Notes: generated from the sequence alone by a model not told the origin. A stretch of 64,000 nt of DNA from Atherix ibis (GCA_958298945.1 OY282606.1:25455740-25519739); one strand, 5' to 3'. Positions 1-10,990 are shown, numbered from the stretch's first letter. Numbers and translations: made by a program.

Positions 1-989
1 ATTCTGGTTCATGACCATCTCAGCTAAGCAAAATTATATACGTGTATATATAAATTTGGAGGTCCAACTTGGATAACTCTTCTTCTAATCGAAACACACC
101 CCCGTTCTTATATTAATAATAATAAACAAAAAATATTCATTAAAACTATGATTATTACTAACTGAATTTGTTTTCTTCTGCCTTTAATGGAAATGTTTAA
201 TTTATTTATAGTCATACTTAGTCTTAATCCATCAATTCATTTTTGCTGATCATTATTAGAATAATAATAACTAAAATTTTAATCTGATTTGGTTAATAAC
301 CTTCAATAGAGATGATAAAATCCCAGTAAAAAGATCCTTTTGGCAATGAAGTTTTACTTATAAATAAATAGAATGAAAATTTCAACTTTTCTTTATAAGG
401 GATTTATTAATACTATAGTTTATATGTGAAGTTAACAATTGCAATTCATACAAAATTTGGATGAAAAAATTATAATGAATTTTTACGAAAGTTAAAACCA
501 CTTCTGGGTAATGTTTATTTATCAAACATATTTTTTTTTCTAAGCGAATTTTCCATTATGTTCACATGTGTGAAAGTTTTGTTTTCATTTTCTCATGAAA
601 TTGGTAAGATTTTATTGAATTGAAATGGAAAACTACTTTTCAATAATAATATTATAGAAACTGAAAACGAAACTGATTTTTCACTATTTAAACAGAAAAA
701 AAAAGTTTTCAATCTATTATTAACTTATTAGTAAAAGTAATTTCTTTTCTTTGATTTCATTTCTCGTTTTACACAACAACAAAAAAATAATAATAAAGAA
801 TAAAGGAAAAAAATCATAATAATTGATATCATTTTCTCTATAAAGTTTGCTTAATTACTGTCGATTTTAATAAAATGTGACCTGGTTTTCAATTTCATTT
901 TTCTACCAGATTCAAAGAGCAAAAGTATTTTACAAAAAAAAAAAAATGCAGAATAAATTTCGATTTATACGAAAAAGTTAAGCAGGATT
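1..989. other. AT-rich DNA without a recognisable gene
   Basis: This stretch is dominated by A and T runs. I see no open frame with coding character, no terminal inverted repeat and no similarity to the transposons elsewhere in the window. Confidence 0.6.
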
Positions 990-1760
990 GAAATATTTAC
1001 CTACGTGAACCTGGGCGCTGAAACAAATATCACACATAACAAAACCTCACAAATGCATCGGTGCGCTTGCAGATTAGATTCGTCCCGTCGTGGCTACACA
1101 CTTTTACATTTTTATTAGAAAATTCAATTGAAAACTGACACATCCATATTTACGACTAATAAGCGTTGACAGTGTTATCATGAGTTATAAAGTTTGTGTT
1201 AGTACATACACAAAATGGTGTCTTCTTATATAAACACAAAAACATTTTTTTCGAGCTTTTAAAATTTAACCATTCACAATCAACTAAACAAGCCTCATTT
1301 TCATGTTCATTTTCTAATACCAATGCAAAGGAAATTTATTAGACAAAAAATTCAAATAATTACTGCTAATAATAATAGTAATCGGTTTTTTTTTCTTCCT
1401 AAGTTGATTTTTGTGAGAGAAAGAAGAAAAAAACTTTAAGGAAAATCGCATGCGGATTAGTCAATCACACGGTGACTGGCCCTGTCAGCTGCTGCTGAAC
1501 TTGTTTTCCCTGTTGAAAATCTTGCGAAAATGACAAGATAAAATGTTAACGAAAAAATTATTTAATATTTAAACACATTTTTCGACATCGAATTCATTTA
1601 TTTCTTTTATAAATGGGTTACCTGGCACTTGTTGATGAAGGTCACAGCATAAATTGTTTTTGAACACTTTACTTTTTAACTAGCAGATAATACACGAGCA
1701 CACACTCGTAAGGTACGTAAGTAGAGTATGACTGTGCTCCGATTATAATGATTCTATCTG
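990..1760 (-). other. Possible 5' exons of a host gene running off the left edge
   Basis: Read on the minus strand, this island is richer in G and C than its surroundings and carries ordered splice-like signals. A leader-like segment (about 1760 down to 1622) ends in CCAG followed by GTAACC. About 112 bases later the acceptor TTTTCAACAG (ending at 1510) opens onto a Gln-rich frame reading GKQVQQQLTGPVTV. Further on, the acceptor ATATTTGTTTCAG (ending at 1018) is followed after 17 bases by the donor-like GTAAAT at 1000. No start codon or protein family can be named. It could be a first exon set with most coding sequence outside the window, or chance splice-like sequence in a unique region. Confidence 0.25.
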
Positions 1761-2330
1761 GAAAATATGCAGCAATCTTGGACATTTTAAAAATAGTTTC
1801 ATTTTCCGTAATATTTCTATTTTAATTGTGATAATTTTTTTTTATTTCAGGGCTACAAGTTTTTTTTTTGCTAATCTTTGTTTTTTTTTTCTAAAACTTT
1901 GCTAATCTTTGTTTTTATTTTCTTCATAATATTTATGTTAAGTTTTTTAATAAAATAGTTCGAATATCAAATTTATGACAATGTTTTTCCTTTCGAGATT
2001 TTTCAAATATTAGCGTAACCTTGTTACTCGTAATTTTAATTTTTAACAAAATCTATTCATAAATATTTATGAAATTTTTTTAAAAAAAAAGTACGTTCTG
2101 TGCTTCCTTGTTTAGTTTATTTATTGATTATAATATAAACTCTGCGATAAACTATAAGATTAAACTTTTATCTAAATAGGATACCAAATTATATAATATA
2201 TATTAATTTTTTTAAAATTATATTTAGTATTTTTTGCTAAAGTATTTATTTTAAAATTCACTGTTAAACAGGATTATTGAAGTTATCCTCCGGAAAGTAC
2301 ATTTAAATTTTATTATCAATTTATATTGCC
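1761..2330. other. AT-rich DNA, nothing recognised
   Basis: T-rich and A-rich runs dominate, including poly-T tracts near 1830-1920. No coding frame or repeat end is visible. Confidence 0.6.
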
Positions 2331-2736
2331 TAGACTACGTGTATGTTAATAATTTAATATAATATTAACAAAGTCTGGGCATCATTTAAATATCTGCCAC
2401 AAGACTTTTTGCATGACTCAGCAGTGGTCCTTTTGAGGTCATTTCGAAGACTTTTTCGCCAATATCGGATTGTTTATAGTCTATTAATTACTTGACAGAT
2501 GTTTGATTTCAAATGCTCATAAGTTCTAAAAAATTGTTTGCATAAATATGATTTTTTCCAAAGTGTCACAAGAAAAGTTTGACCATGTGTCAAATCGTAT
2601 CTTGACATCACCAACTCTCGAAAATACGCTTCTTAGGAACTTTTCACATAATAAAGCCGAAATTTATTGCGTTCTGTGATTAAAATTTCAGGACTAAAAA
2701 AAAATGTCTACCATATGGACATAGGGCTCAGAATTA
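2331..2736 (-). repeat. Fossil of a DD41D-like Tc1/mariner element
   Basis: The minus strand around 2560-2640 reads as a decayed piece of the transposase C-terminal half, including SRVGDVKIRF. It matches the segment at 10750-10860 in position and wording (both share TTGGTGATGT-like sequence). The mellifera-type mariner starting at 2737 is inserted at its edge. Frames are broken throughout, so it is a relic, assigned from similarity among the copies in this window. Confidence 0.45.
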
Positions 2737-2877
2737 TTGGGTTCTCCGGAAATTAATTGTATTTTTTCACAACCAACTTCACACATAAGCCGCATGATCA
2801 TATTTATTTTCACAGCTGACATAGCAAGGCTTGCTTATGATTCTGCACAGTAGTTTTTGGTTTATACCCTCTTAAAG

Positions 2878-3482
2878 ATGGAAAGTGAAAAACAGAATTT
2901 TCGGCATATCTTACTTTTTTACTATAGAAAAGATAAAAATGCTGTTCAAACAAGAAAAAAATTATCCGATGTGTATGAAGAAGATTTGTTAAGTGAGGGC
3001 CAGAGCCAAAACTGGATTGCAAAATTTCTATTTGGCTATTTTGATCTCGAAGATGCACCACGTTCTGGAAGGCCAGTTGAAGCTGATGAAGACACAATAA
3101 AGGCATTAATTTATTTGAAAAGGCTAGATTTTATCTCAAAGCTCGACATATGGGTCTCTAATCATCTTACGCGAAAAAATTTGTGTCGTCGCATTGGCAT
3201 TTGTGATTTGCTTTTCAAACGCCAAGCAAATGATCCATTTTTGAAACGTATCATCACTGTGAATGGATTGTCTAAATAATGTTAAGCGCAAAATATCCTT
3301 GAGTAGAAACGATGAACCGACTCAAAGTACTTCGAAAGCCAATATTCATCAAAAAAATGTTACGCTATCTGTTTGGTGGGATTTCAAAGGAGTCGTTTAT
3401 TTTGAGCTTCTATCGAGTAACACAACGATCAATTCTAAAGTGTACGATCATCAGTTGGATAAATTGAATGATTCACTTAAAT
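2878..3482 (+). pseudogene. Mariner transposase, mellifera type, broken (5' part)
   Basis: This would be a cut-and-paste DD34D transposase acting on its own terminal repeats in the nucleus. The start is the ATG at 2878 (MESEKQNFRH). The N-terminal helix-turn-helix region follows, with FDLEDAPRSGRPVEADEDT as family landmark. The first frame ends at 3279, after PFLKRIIT, near where the first catalytic Asp should lie (the expected TGDEKW reads TVNGLSK). A second frame (3263-3484) continues with DEPTQSTSKANIHQ and WWDFKGVVYFELL. The third-Asp region lies beyond the inner mariner at 5164-5313. Frameshifts, loss of the first Asp motif and the nested insertion make it non-functional. The subfamily call rests on wording shared with known mellifera/cecropia-type mariners. 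Confidence 0.85.
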
Positions 3483-4133
3483 AAAAAAGGGCAGAATTGG
3501 CCAATAGGAAAGGTATAGTGTTCTAACTGGATAATGCGAAACCACATACAAGTTTGACCACTCAGCAAAAGCTTTTAGAGCTTGGATGGAATATACGAGG
3601 TCTATACAAAAAGTATCGCTAATTTTGTGGCGTTATGTATGTACTCATGTCTCTTACTTATGCCGACAAATTCGACCATTTTAAATGTTGTTAATTTTTG
3701 ACAGCTGCTTTGCTTGCACGTGTTTTGGCTCGTCTTCGATTTTTGCTCAATTTCGACCAAAAACAGCATCGCATTAAAATTACTAAGGAGCTGTTGGACT
3801 CTGTCTGCGACGATCCAAATTTGGTCCAGAGGATAATAACTGGTGAAAAATCAAGGGTTTATGGTTATGACGCGGAAACCAAAGCTCAATCATCCCAATG
3901 GAAGCAGCCGCACGAGCCAAGACCGAAAAAAGCACGCCAAGTTCGGTGGAATGATTGCAGAGGCGTGGTGCATTGTGAGTTCTTGCCACAGGGTAGAACG
4001 GTCAATAAGGAATATTAACTGCAAGTTATGCACAAGTTGCGCGAATCAATCCTCCAGAATCGCCTGGATTTGTGGAAGAACAAAAATTGGCTTTTTCCAT
4101 TTTTTGCCAAAAACAACACACTAATAATGCCGC

Positions 4134-4891
4134 TTAACTTCGGTGATCGGACGAGAACCGGTGGAGCCAGGATGGCACGGTCGAAGAATCTGGGATGAGA
4201 ATCAACATCAATAAGACCAAATTGATGCGTATCGGCGCCACCTGCGAAAGACCCTTGATGCTACACGGTACCCAAGTTGAAGAGGTCGAAAAGTTCTGTT
4301 ACCTTGGCAGCATGCTCAGCAAGGATGGTGGAACTGAAATAGACATCCAAACGCGAATCAACAAGGCGCGACAAGCGTAGCACTCAAACTTCGAATATTC
4401 AACTCAAACGTCAAGCCAGTCCTGCTGTACGGCTGCGAAACATGGAAAGTAACCGACAGCACAACTCGTAAGCCTCAGGCATTTGTGAACAGATGCTTGA
4501 GGCGTATAAGCAAGATCTTCTGGCCAAACTGGATAACGAACGATGAGCTGTTACTTCTCACGAAGCAAATACCCCTGCTAGATAACATCAAACGCAGGAA
4601 ATGGAGTTGGATTGGCCACACCTTGCGAAAACATAGCAAGGATGGCACTAGATTGAAACCCACAGGGCAATCGCAGCAGAGGACGTCCAAGGACCACTTG
4701 GAGAAGATCAGTCGAGCGCGAACACCAACAAACTGGCAAATCATGGTCGGAAATAAAAAGGCTAGCTCAAGACAGAAGCAGATGGAGAGAATTCACAGAG
4801 TCTCTAGTGCCGCTATATGCTCCATAGGAGCGACTGTGTTCTCATGTCTATGTGTAACATAGAAATGAAAACCTGTCAAATGAAAAAAAAA
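4134..4891 (+). mobile_element. 5'-truncated non-LTR retrotransposon insertion
   Basis: An 11-base target-site duplication, AATAATGCCGC, flanks the insert (4123-4133 and 4892-4902). The 3' end is a run of A. The sequence between is GC-richer than its surroundings and codes for the C-terminal part of a reverse-transcriptase polyprotein. Truncation at the 5' side plus poly-A and a duplication is the classic mark of target-primed reverse transcription. It landed inside the mariner at 3596-5163, which is itself inside another mariner. Confidence 0.9.
4195..4862 (+). pseudogene. Non-LTR reverse transcriptase, C-terminal fragment
   Basis: The first frame (4195-4380) reads MRININKTKLMRIGA, then LGSMLSKDGGTEIDIQTRINKARQA, the thumb-side region of many non-LTR reverse transcriptases. 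A one-base shift near 4378 moves into the frame that continues KPVLLYGCETWKV and RCLRRISKIFWPNWITNDEL, then RRKWSWIGHTLRK, ending at 4862. The catalytic YADD region is upstream of the truncation and absent. The protein once copied element RNA into DNA at the target site; this copy cannot. Clade is not assigned with certainty; the wording is typical of RTE/CR1-like elements spread through invertebrate genomes. Confidence 0.85.
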
Positions 4892-5313
4892 AATAATGCC
4901 GCAGCTACCGTATGTTCCCAAAACAGAAGAGCAACATGAAAGAACCACGCTACGCTACGATTGAGGGGATAAAGACGGCATCGTAGGAGGAGCTGAACAA
5001 AATCACAAAAAAAGGTTTTTTGAAGTGCTTCGAGGATTGGAAAAAATGTTGGCACAAGTGTATAATATCTGGTGGATATTACTTTGAAGGGGACAAAATA
5101 GATATTCATGAATAAATAAATAATTTAAAAAAAAAAATAGCTATACTTTTTGAACAGACCTCGTACTGGCATTCCCACCATACTCTCCAGACCTAGCACC
5201 TTTCGATTATCATTTATTCCGGTCTCAACAAAAAATGTTAGACGGTAAACCATTTAATTCAAATGAGGAGGTCCAAAATCACTGCGATCAGGTTTTTGTG
5301 GAAAAAATTTTTT

Positions 5314-7029
5314 AAATAAAACCATTTTTTTAAGTGTAACATTTTTTTTTAAAAAAAAAACCATTTTTTTAAGTAATTAAACAATCAAAACAAAAAAATA
5401 AAATAACTTTATTTTAAACAAATGTTATTTTTAATAACGTGCATGTATATTTACATCATTAAGTGTTACCACGTTAAGTTTGTATTTCGATTTATCCATA
5501 ATTAAAAAAAAACTATTTATTTAAGTTTTTCTAACAATAACTTTAATAATGAAAGGTTACAAAAAAACATTATTTTTTATAATCGTTTCATAATAAGAAT
5601 TTAATTTTTTTCTAAATAATAAAGCAATTTTTTTAAAATATTTTTTTTAAATATACTAAACATAACACGGAACTCTACTTTTGCTAAATCTGTTAGAAGT
5701 AAAAAAAAAACAATTTTTTTTTCTTTAATTAATGAGAATTCTTTAATTCTTTAATTAAAAACACATAGCCTCATATAAAGGAAGTTGAAATATAATCCAA
5801 ATTAAATTAAAGATTAATTATATTCTATAGATTATATGAGGCGAATGCTAAGTATAATGATTGGGCAAAAAATTATTACCTTGAAATAAGAAGTTATACT
5901 GGTAAGTGATGGAAAAAAAATACGAACAAAAAAGGATCAAAATTTTTGTGTACACATACAAAGTAGTTCGGTAGTTTGTGCTTGTATATTTTAAACATAC
6001 ACTGAATGTTAGATACCTGAATGAGTTTCGATATTACCTTATAGACTTTAATACTTTCGATTGAAATGATAAATAAATGGTAGACTTCTGTTCAATTAAT
6101 CGATCTAACATAAAATGTGATGCCACAAGCCATTATTTATTTTGCACAAACATCAAACACTCCATATTGAATGGACGGTCAACGATCGTTGTTGAACTTA
6201 ATGGTAAAGGTAACAAGTTTAACAAGTTAATTTACCAAAGATTTCTTTCCATACTTTGTTCAAAAGTAACCAAACTACCTTCCATATATGTTTATAATCA
6301 TATATGATATATACATGTATGTTCATAGAAGTGTTTACATATTAAAGGTTGCTTTTTACAATAGTTCGTTTCTCATCCCAAATATGATGACCCCATCTAC
6401 TTAAATCGATATTTAAAGACGTCATCATCTCTGACTATAGAGTCTTCTCATTATGTTTCGAAAAAAAACCAAAATTCTGATATGGTCACAATTATTTTTT
6501 TTTGGATATGCTTAGAAAGTTCCAATAAATTTGTGTTAATAATTTTTATGACATTGAAAGGTATTTAGCACAAAGATGAACAATTCACTGATGATATACA
6601 ACCACTTTCCGGTGACTTTATAAAATATTCAAAATGTGATTCGAAGAATTAAAAAGAAAACTTTTCCTATCTAGAAATACTTTTTTGTTTTGTATTTGGT
6701 ATAAATAATATATTTGTGTTCCGAAATCCTAAATGTGTTAAAAATTTGCACGTATAATTTATGAAATTTAAATACGTTTTTTTCTGGTAAAAAATATTTG
6801 TTTTTATTTCTTAAAATTAATATTAATTTTTATCCAAACAACACTATATACAAATATTGTTGATAGATGGCGCTATTAGTAAACTACAAAATTAAATAAT
6901 AGATGGCGACTATCGGTATTTCTTTTAAGTAAACTTTTTAGTACAGAACTTTAGTTTGAATTGTAATTTGTTTAAAAAAATATATCAAACGGTGAATTTC
7001 GGTTATTCAAATTGCCGTCATATCAAATA
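5314..7029. other. AT-rich DNA, no gene recognised
   Basis: Long A and T runs fill this stretch. An open frame at 6077-6307 has no recognisable motif and AT-driven composition. The ten-mer ATAGATGGCG occurs twice in the interval 6860-6910 with no further structure that I can explain. Confidence 0.55.
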
Positions 7030-7885
7030 CGACGTCTGTTCAAAAAGTATCGCGAATTTTGTGCTTTTTCAAAAATTATTTATTTTTTCATGAATATCTA
7101 TTATGTTCCCTTCAAAATAATCCCCACCAAATATTATACACTTGTGCCAACGTTTTTTCCAATCCTCGAAGCACTTCAAAAAATCATTTTTTGTGATCTT
7201 GTTCAGCTCCTCCTTCGATGCCGTCTTTATCTCCTCAATCGTAGAGTACCGTCGTTCTTTCATGCGGCTCTTCAGTTTCGGGAACAAGAAAAAGTCACAG
7301 TGGGCCAGATCTGTGTTGTTTTTGGCCAAGTGTGTTGTTTTTTGGCCAAAAATTTGCGAACAAGCAACGATGCGTGAGCAGGGGCATTATCATGGCGCAA
7401 AAGCCAATTTTTACTCTTCTGTGCATAACTTTCATGTAATATTCCTTATTGACCGTTCTACCCTGTGGTAAGCGCCCATGATACACCACGCCCCTGCTAT
7501 CGTAGAAAAGTGTAAGCAAAACCATCACATTCGACCGAACTTGGCGCGCCTTTTTCTCGGCACTCTGAGAATATTTCGTACTACCGATAAACTTTGCTTC
7601 GGTCCAAGGTAGCTTCACCATATGCCACAGTCAACATTCGGAATGCGTCCGCACAATTATTATAATTTTCCAATTTTTTGGAATGGGCAAAAATCGAAGA
7701 CGAGACAAAACACGTGCAAGCAAAGCAGCTATCAAAAATTAACTGAACATTCAAAATGTTCAAGTGAGAGACATGAGTACCAAGTGAGAGACATGAGTAC
7801 CAACATAACGCCACAAAAAATCGAAAATCGAATATACGTAACCCGCGGAAATTCAAAATTCGCAATACTTTTTTAACAGACCTCG
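7030..7885 (-). mobile_element. Mariner (CGAGGTCTGTTC family), internally deleted
   Basis: The ends are CGACGTCTGTTCAAAAAGTA and its inverted partner ending ACAGACCTCG, with TA on both sides (7028-7029 and 7886-7887). At 856 bases it is well short of the about 1.28-kb full length seen at 35433. A 20-base tandem duplication, CAAGTGAGAGACATGAGTAC, sits at 7761-7800 in the 5' leader. Confidence 0.88.
7069..7660 (-). pseudogene. Mariner transposase remnant
   Basis: Minus-strand pieces include CADAFRMLTVAYGEATLDR near the N-terminus, a deletion that joins the YSQSAE segment directly to KKARQVRSN, the central LPQGRTVNKEYYMKV, and the C-terminal CDFFLFPKLKSRMKERRY with IEEIKTASKEELNKITKND (7069-7329). 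The first catalytic Asp region is removed by the deletion, and the frame is broken between the central and C-terminal parts. Relics only; no function expected. Confidence 0.8.
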
Positions 7886-8007
7886 TATATATATTTGAGA
7901 TTACTTGAAATTGTTTGTGAAGCGAATTTGTTTGTTTGTCAAGTGAGTTAAGTAGTTAACAGTGCGTTTTCAGTGCAATAGTTTATACAGAAACTTCTCT
8001 TGTCATC

Positions 8008-8190
8008 ATGTAAGTTTACTATTGGTTGTAGTTGAAATAATTTAACTTAAATTGTAAATTCTAATTGAATTGTAAATAAATTTAATTTTCAAACAATGAA
8101 TTAGGAGCGAAAAGGTTGGAGGCGCATCGCCAAAGTCAAGACACACTGCACTGCAACATTGTGGCACTATCATTTTTGACGGGTTATCGC

Positions 8191-8221
<31 letters not shown>

Positions 8222-8294
8222 TAATCATGGAAAGTTTTGCAAAAAAACATTTTTAAAAGTTTTTCTGTCCAAAACTTTCAACGAATTTAGTTAA
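8008..8294 (+). CDS. Candidate host gene start with a split ATG codon
   Basis: A leader-like segment from about 7920 contains TTTTCAGTGCAATAG, with a TCAGT initiator-like motif at 7970-7974. It ends in CATCAT followed by a textbook donor GTAAGT at 8010. The acceptor GAATTAG ends at 8104. Splicing (95-base intron) joins AT to G, creating ATG AGC GAA, which begins MSEKVGGASPKSRHTALQHC. The following island is much richer in G and C than its surroundings. Read through, the frame runs into a TAA repeat coding a run of Ile and ends at 8294 after 63 codons, so the true exon probably ends sooner or this is only a first exon. Unspliced, the ATG is followed at once by TAA. I do not recognise the protein. 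Confidence 0.3.
8191..8217. repeat. TAA trinucleotide microsatellite
   Basis: About nine uninterrupted TAA units lie directly after the GC-richer island of the candidate exon. Confidence 0.9.
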
Positions 8295-9219
8295 ATTAAT
8301 ATGAATTGTTAATTAGTGAAGAAAATTTCTTTTATTTAATTTAATTTATCTTTTCTTTTTTTTTCTTTACTAAATTAAATGGAATATTTTTAATGCATTA
8401 ATTTGAATTAAAAGTTTATAAAAAAAAAAAGTAAATTTTTGCGAATCTTTTTTTTCAAGTGGTACTTTTTTAAAAAAAAAATATTTTAATAATTTATAAG
8501 AAAGAAAAGGATTATATGCAATTTTCGAGATAATATATCTTATGAATATTATATGGAATGTGTCAAATTTGAATAATTACCTATTATTAAGTGTTTGTAT
8601 AAAATGAACGCAGAAAATTGAACTGTTGATGATTTTATCGGGTTGATTTGAACAATTAATTAATTTTTGGGAAAAATTTTTCTCTCATTCGGAAGATAAT
8701 TTTTGCTATAAGATTTTTTTAAAATAATTTTTCAGCTATAACTCAAATTTGTTTTCGCTATGTTGAGTAAATGTCTGACTTTGGTTCCGGCATAACTCGC
8801 TCAATGTTGGCCTTCCAAGTCGTCAAGTGCTTCTGGTTAAGAAACGGAACGATCTTTGAAGCCAATCATTAACAGATCTATTGAATCAAATGACGTTACC
8901 GCCAAATTGTGTCTTCAATAAATCGAAACAATACCTCTTCTGGATTTGTCTCATTCCAAAAGCTAAAATTTCACATATTCCCAAAAATATTTAAAAAAAA
9001 CTAAACCTCATCACTAGAAACAATATTAACGATAAAATAGTTTCGGTGCGTTTCGAAAATTGACAACTTATTTTCAAAGTAAATTTGAATAATTTTTGAC
9101 AAGTAAATTATTACAGATTTAATAGTCTTGTTATTTGATAGCTGTTAAATATATATATTATTTATGGAAATATTTATTTAGCTTAAAGTTTGCCATTTTA
9201 TATTATTAATCGTTCAATT
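8295..9219. other. AT-rich DNA with one unassigned island
   Basis: Mostly A/T runs. The segment at about 8770-8960 is more complex in base composition (it includes GGCCTTCCAAGTCGTCAAG) and may be an old repeat, but I could not read a protein family from either strand. Confidence 0.5.
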
Positions 9220-9520
9220 AACTATAGAATGAGCATAGAATACACAGATTAGTTGCTAAGACGAAAGACTTAACCATCAAACAATGCCTTAAAATTATTC
9301 GGAAAAGACATATCTTGCTCAGTGGATATAAAAATAAATTAAATAGTCATATATGGAGCTCTAGAAATCTAAAAGTGATTTTGGAGAAGCCAATGTATTA
9401 ACGAAAAATGACTATCGAGTGAATTTTGATCTGAAGGTGTAATGTCTTTAAACCGTCAATTCTGACCGCTATGGCTATACGATAACCGACTTTTTTTTAA
9501 TCTGAACTTAAAGATTTCAA
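9220..9520 (+). repeat. Fossil of a DD41D-like Tc1/mariner element
   Basis: The wording GAGAAGCCAATGTATTAACG and then ACCGTCAATTCTGACCGCTA (reading TVNSDRYGYTIT) parallels the VTVNGERYRSMIT motif of the better-preserved element at 60415. It matches the fossils at 31690, 39060 and 53680. Stops and shifts are everywhere. Confidence 0.55.
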
Positions 9521-10734
9521 TATTAGTATTTGGTTGAAAAGTTGGATTTTTCGAAGTATATATCAATAATTAAGTGACTTGATAGTGTTTCACTCAAAGA
9601 AAGAATTCAAATTATGAATAACTGGAAGTTTTTATTAAAGCTGGACTTTTTTTAAAAAAAAAAATAATTAACTTAATGAAAATATCTGCTTTTTGTATAA
9701 CTAACAATAATTAAAAAAAAATTATCAATTAAAACTATTTTAAAAACAATATTGCTCAAAATTTTTTCCTTGCAACTAATTCTCAAGATTTATTATCATG
9801 CAAAAAACAATATTAATATTAATATCAAGATAATAGTTGATAATTAAAATATAAAAAATTAATTTCATTTTTATATAAAATTTTTTAATACAAATGTGTG
9901 TAAATTGCTCATTGCAAAACACATTCCTAACTTTTTGTTGATTGCAAACTCTTGAAGCTTATTGCAAACCGCATTATATGTTAGGCTTAATAATTATTCG
10001 GAATTTTGTTTATTTGTTGTTGTTTATTTTTAAAAAACAAAAAACATTACTTTTTATATGATATAAAATTAATTATAAACAACATCATATACACATACCA
10101 TCTATGTACATAATATTAAATTGAATATTTTAAAAAAATAAAACTAAAGAAGAAAAAAACATAAACATTAAGCGAATTGACCACAAACATTTAACGTTCA
10201 TTTATGTTGCATAGTGGAATAGGGAAAGTTTGTGGTCAGAAAGCATAATTCGTATGCGAATACACGTATTCATTATAAGAAAATTCGCAATGAACAATTA
10301 CAAATTTACCGCTTAATGTTTTGGAACAAATTTTATGGTATTTACGAGGATTCCTTCTAGGTAATTTTTATTTTTTGATCTTGTTTTGTTTTGTATATTA
10401 ACTTGATGAATTTCGGTCAAAATTCACAATTCACCGCATGACATTCACATTTCATTACACTTGCTGCGCGCTTTCACAGATTTTGTAGTAATGATCTGAA
10501 TATATTTGCAATTTAATTGGTATCTGATATTTTTTAGGCTATATAATTTTGAGTACTACAAATTTACAATAAAAATTAAAACAATACTATTTGAACATAT
10601 AGTTATGAATCCTAGTACAATCGAAGTATGTATTCTAATACAATTATAGTTAAATACAGTGTGTTTTGGAAAATAAAATTAAATTAAGATTTTATTTAAA
10701 AAAAATTTATTTAAACTTTTTAAGTTTGAAAATT
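9521..10734. other. AT-rich DNA, no gene recognised
   Basis: No coding frame or transposon motif is readable apart from the inverted-repeat segment described at 10163-10321. Confidence 0.55.
10163..10321. repeat. Short inverted-repeat segment
   Basis: AAACATTAAGCG at 10163-10174 is matched by its reverse complement at 10310-10321. Inside, GACCACAAAC (10179-10188) pairs with GTTTGTGGTC (10228-10237). The arrangement could be a degraded miniature inverted-repeat element. No target duplication is evident. Confidence 0.35.
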
Positions 10735-10990
10735 GTCAATATAACCATCTGAGAAGAAAGTCAAACGGTGACAAATTGCACGATCTTGTAAGCCCGATTT
10801 TACATCACCAAATCTCGAAATTACGTGTCCTGAAAGCTTTTTGTACAATACCGGCCAGCGATACCTTCAGACCAGACAGTTACTTTTCTGGATATAATAT
10901 CTCCTTTACTGTTATTTGTGTAGTTTCAAAGCCCTATATACGATTATTTTGCTAATTAACATATCCAGAAAACGATCAACCTCATTGCTG
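10735..10990 (-). repeat. Fossil of a DD41D-like Tc1/mariner element
   Basis: The minus strand reads RFGDVKSGLQDRAICHRLT, which lines up with the region around the third catalytic residue of the element at 60415 (WPPRSCDLTLLDYF context). Further along, a piece resembling the GIIGPYFF region can be followed. The reading frame is destroyed. Confidence 0.45.

Larger units (their letters stand above)
3698..5115 (+). pseudogene. Mariner transposase remnant, N-terminus deleted
   Basis: The visible frame at 3698-4018 holds the central region: FDQKQHRIKITKELLDSV, then TGEKSRVYGYD where intact relatives have TGDESWVYGYD, so the first catalytic Asp is Glu here. It continues to RGVVHCEFLPQGRTVNKEY and breaks at 4018. 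After the retrotransposon insertion it resumes (4903-5115) with the C-terminal KCFEDWKKCWHKCIISGGYYFEGDKIDIHE-like region, also out of frame in places. The helix-turn-helix domain is missing because the leader is fused to the central region near 3742, a junction shared with the copies at 13429 and 42888. It is not functional. Confidence 0.8.
3596..5163 (+). mobile_element. Mariner (CGAGGTCTGTTC family) nested in the element at 2737
   Basis: The left end reads CGAGGTCTATACAAAAAGTA and the right end is ACTTTTTGAACAGACCTCG, inverted copies of each other, flanked by TA on both sides (3594-3595 and 5164-5165). The copy carries an internal deletion near 3742 that removes the N-terminal coding part, and is itself interrupted by a retrotransposon fragment at 4134-4891. 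The same family occurs at 7030, 13429, 17834, 29589, 35433, 42888 and 56981. Confidence 0.9.
2737..5313 (+). mobile_element. Mellifera-type mariner, split by a second mariner
   Basis: The left end reads TTGGGTTCTCCGGAAATTA, a version of the terminal repeat TTGGGTTGTTCGGAAAG seen at 24577 and 50844. The 3' part resumes at 5164, directly after the inner mariner, with the catalytic-region motif PYSPDLAPFDYHLF. The right terminal repeat is missing: homology stops near 5313. Removing 3596-5163 rejoins the frame across a TA. Confidence 0.85.

Noticed and set aside
6077..6307. 76-codon open frame
   Set aside because: No homology wording, no splice or promoter context and AT-driven composition.
8191..8294. 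Poly-Ile coding tract as part of a real protein
   Set aside because: The TAA microsatellite and the low-complexity region after it look like non-coding DNA; the candidate exon more probably ends before it.
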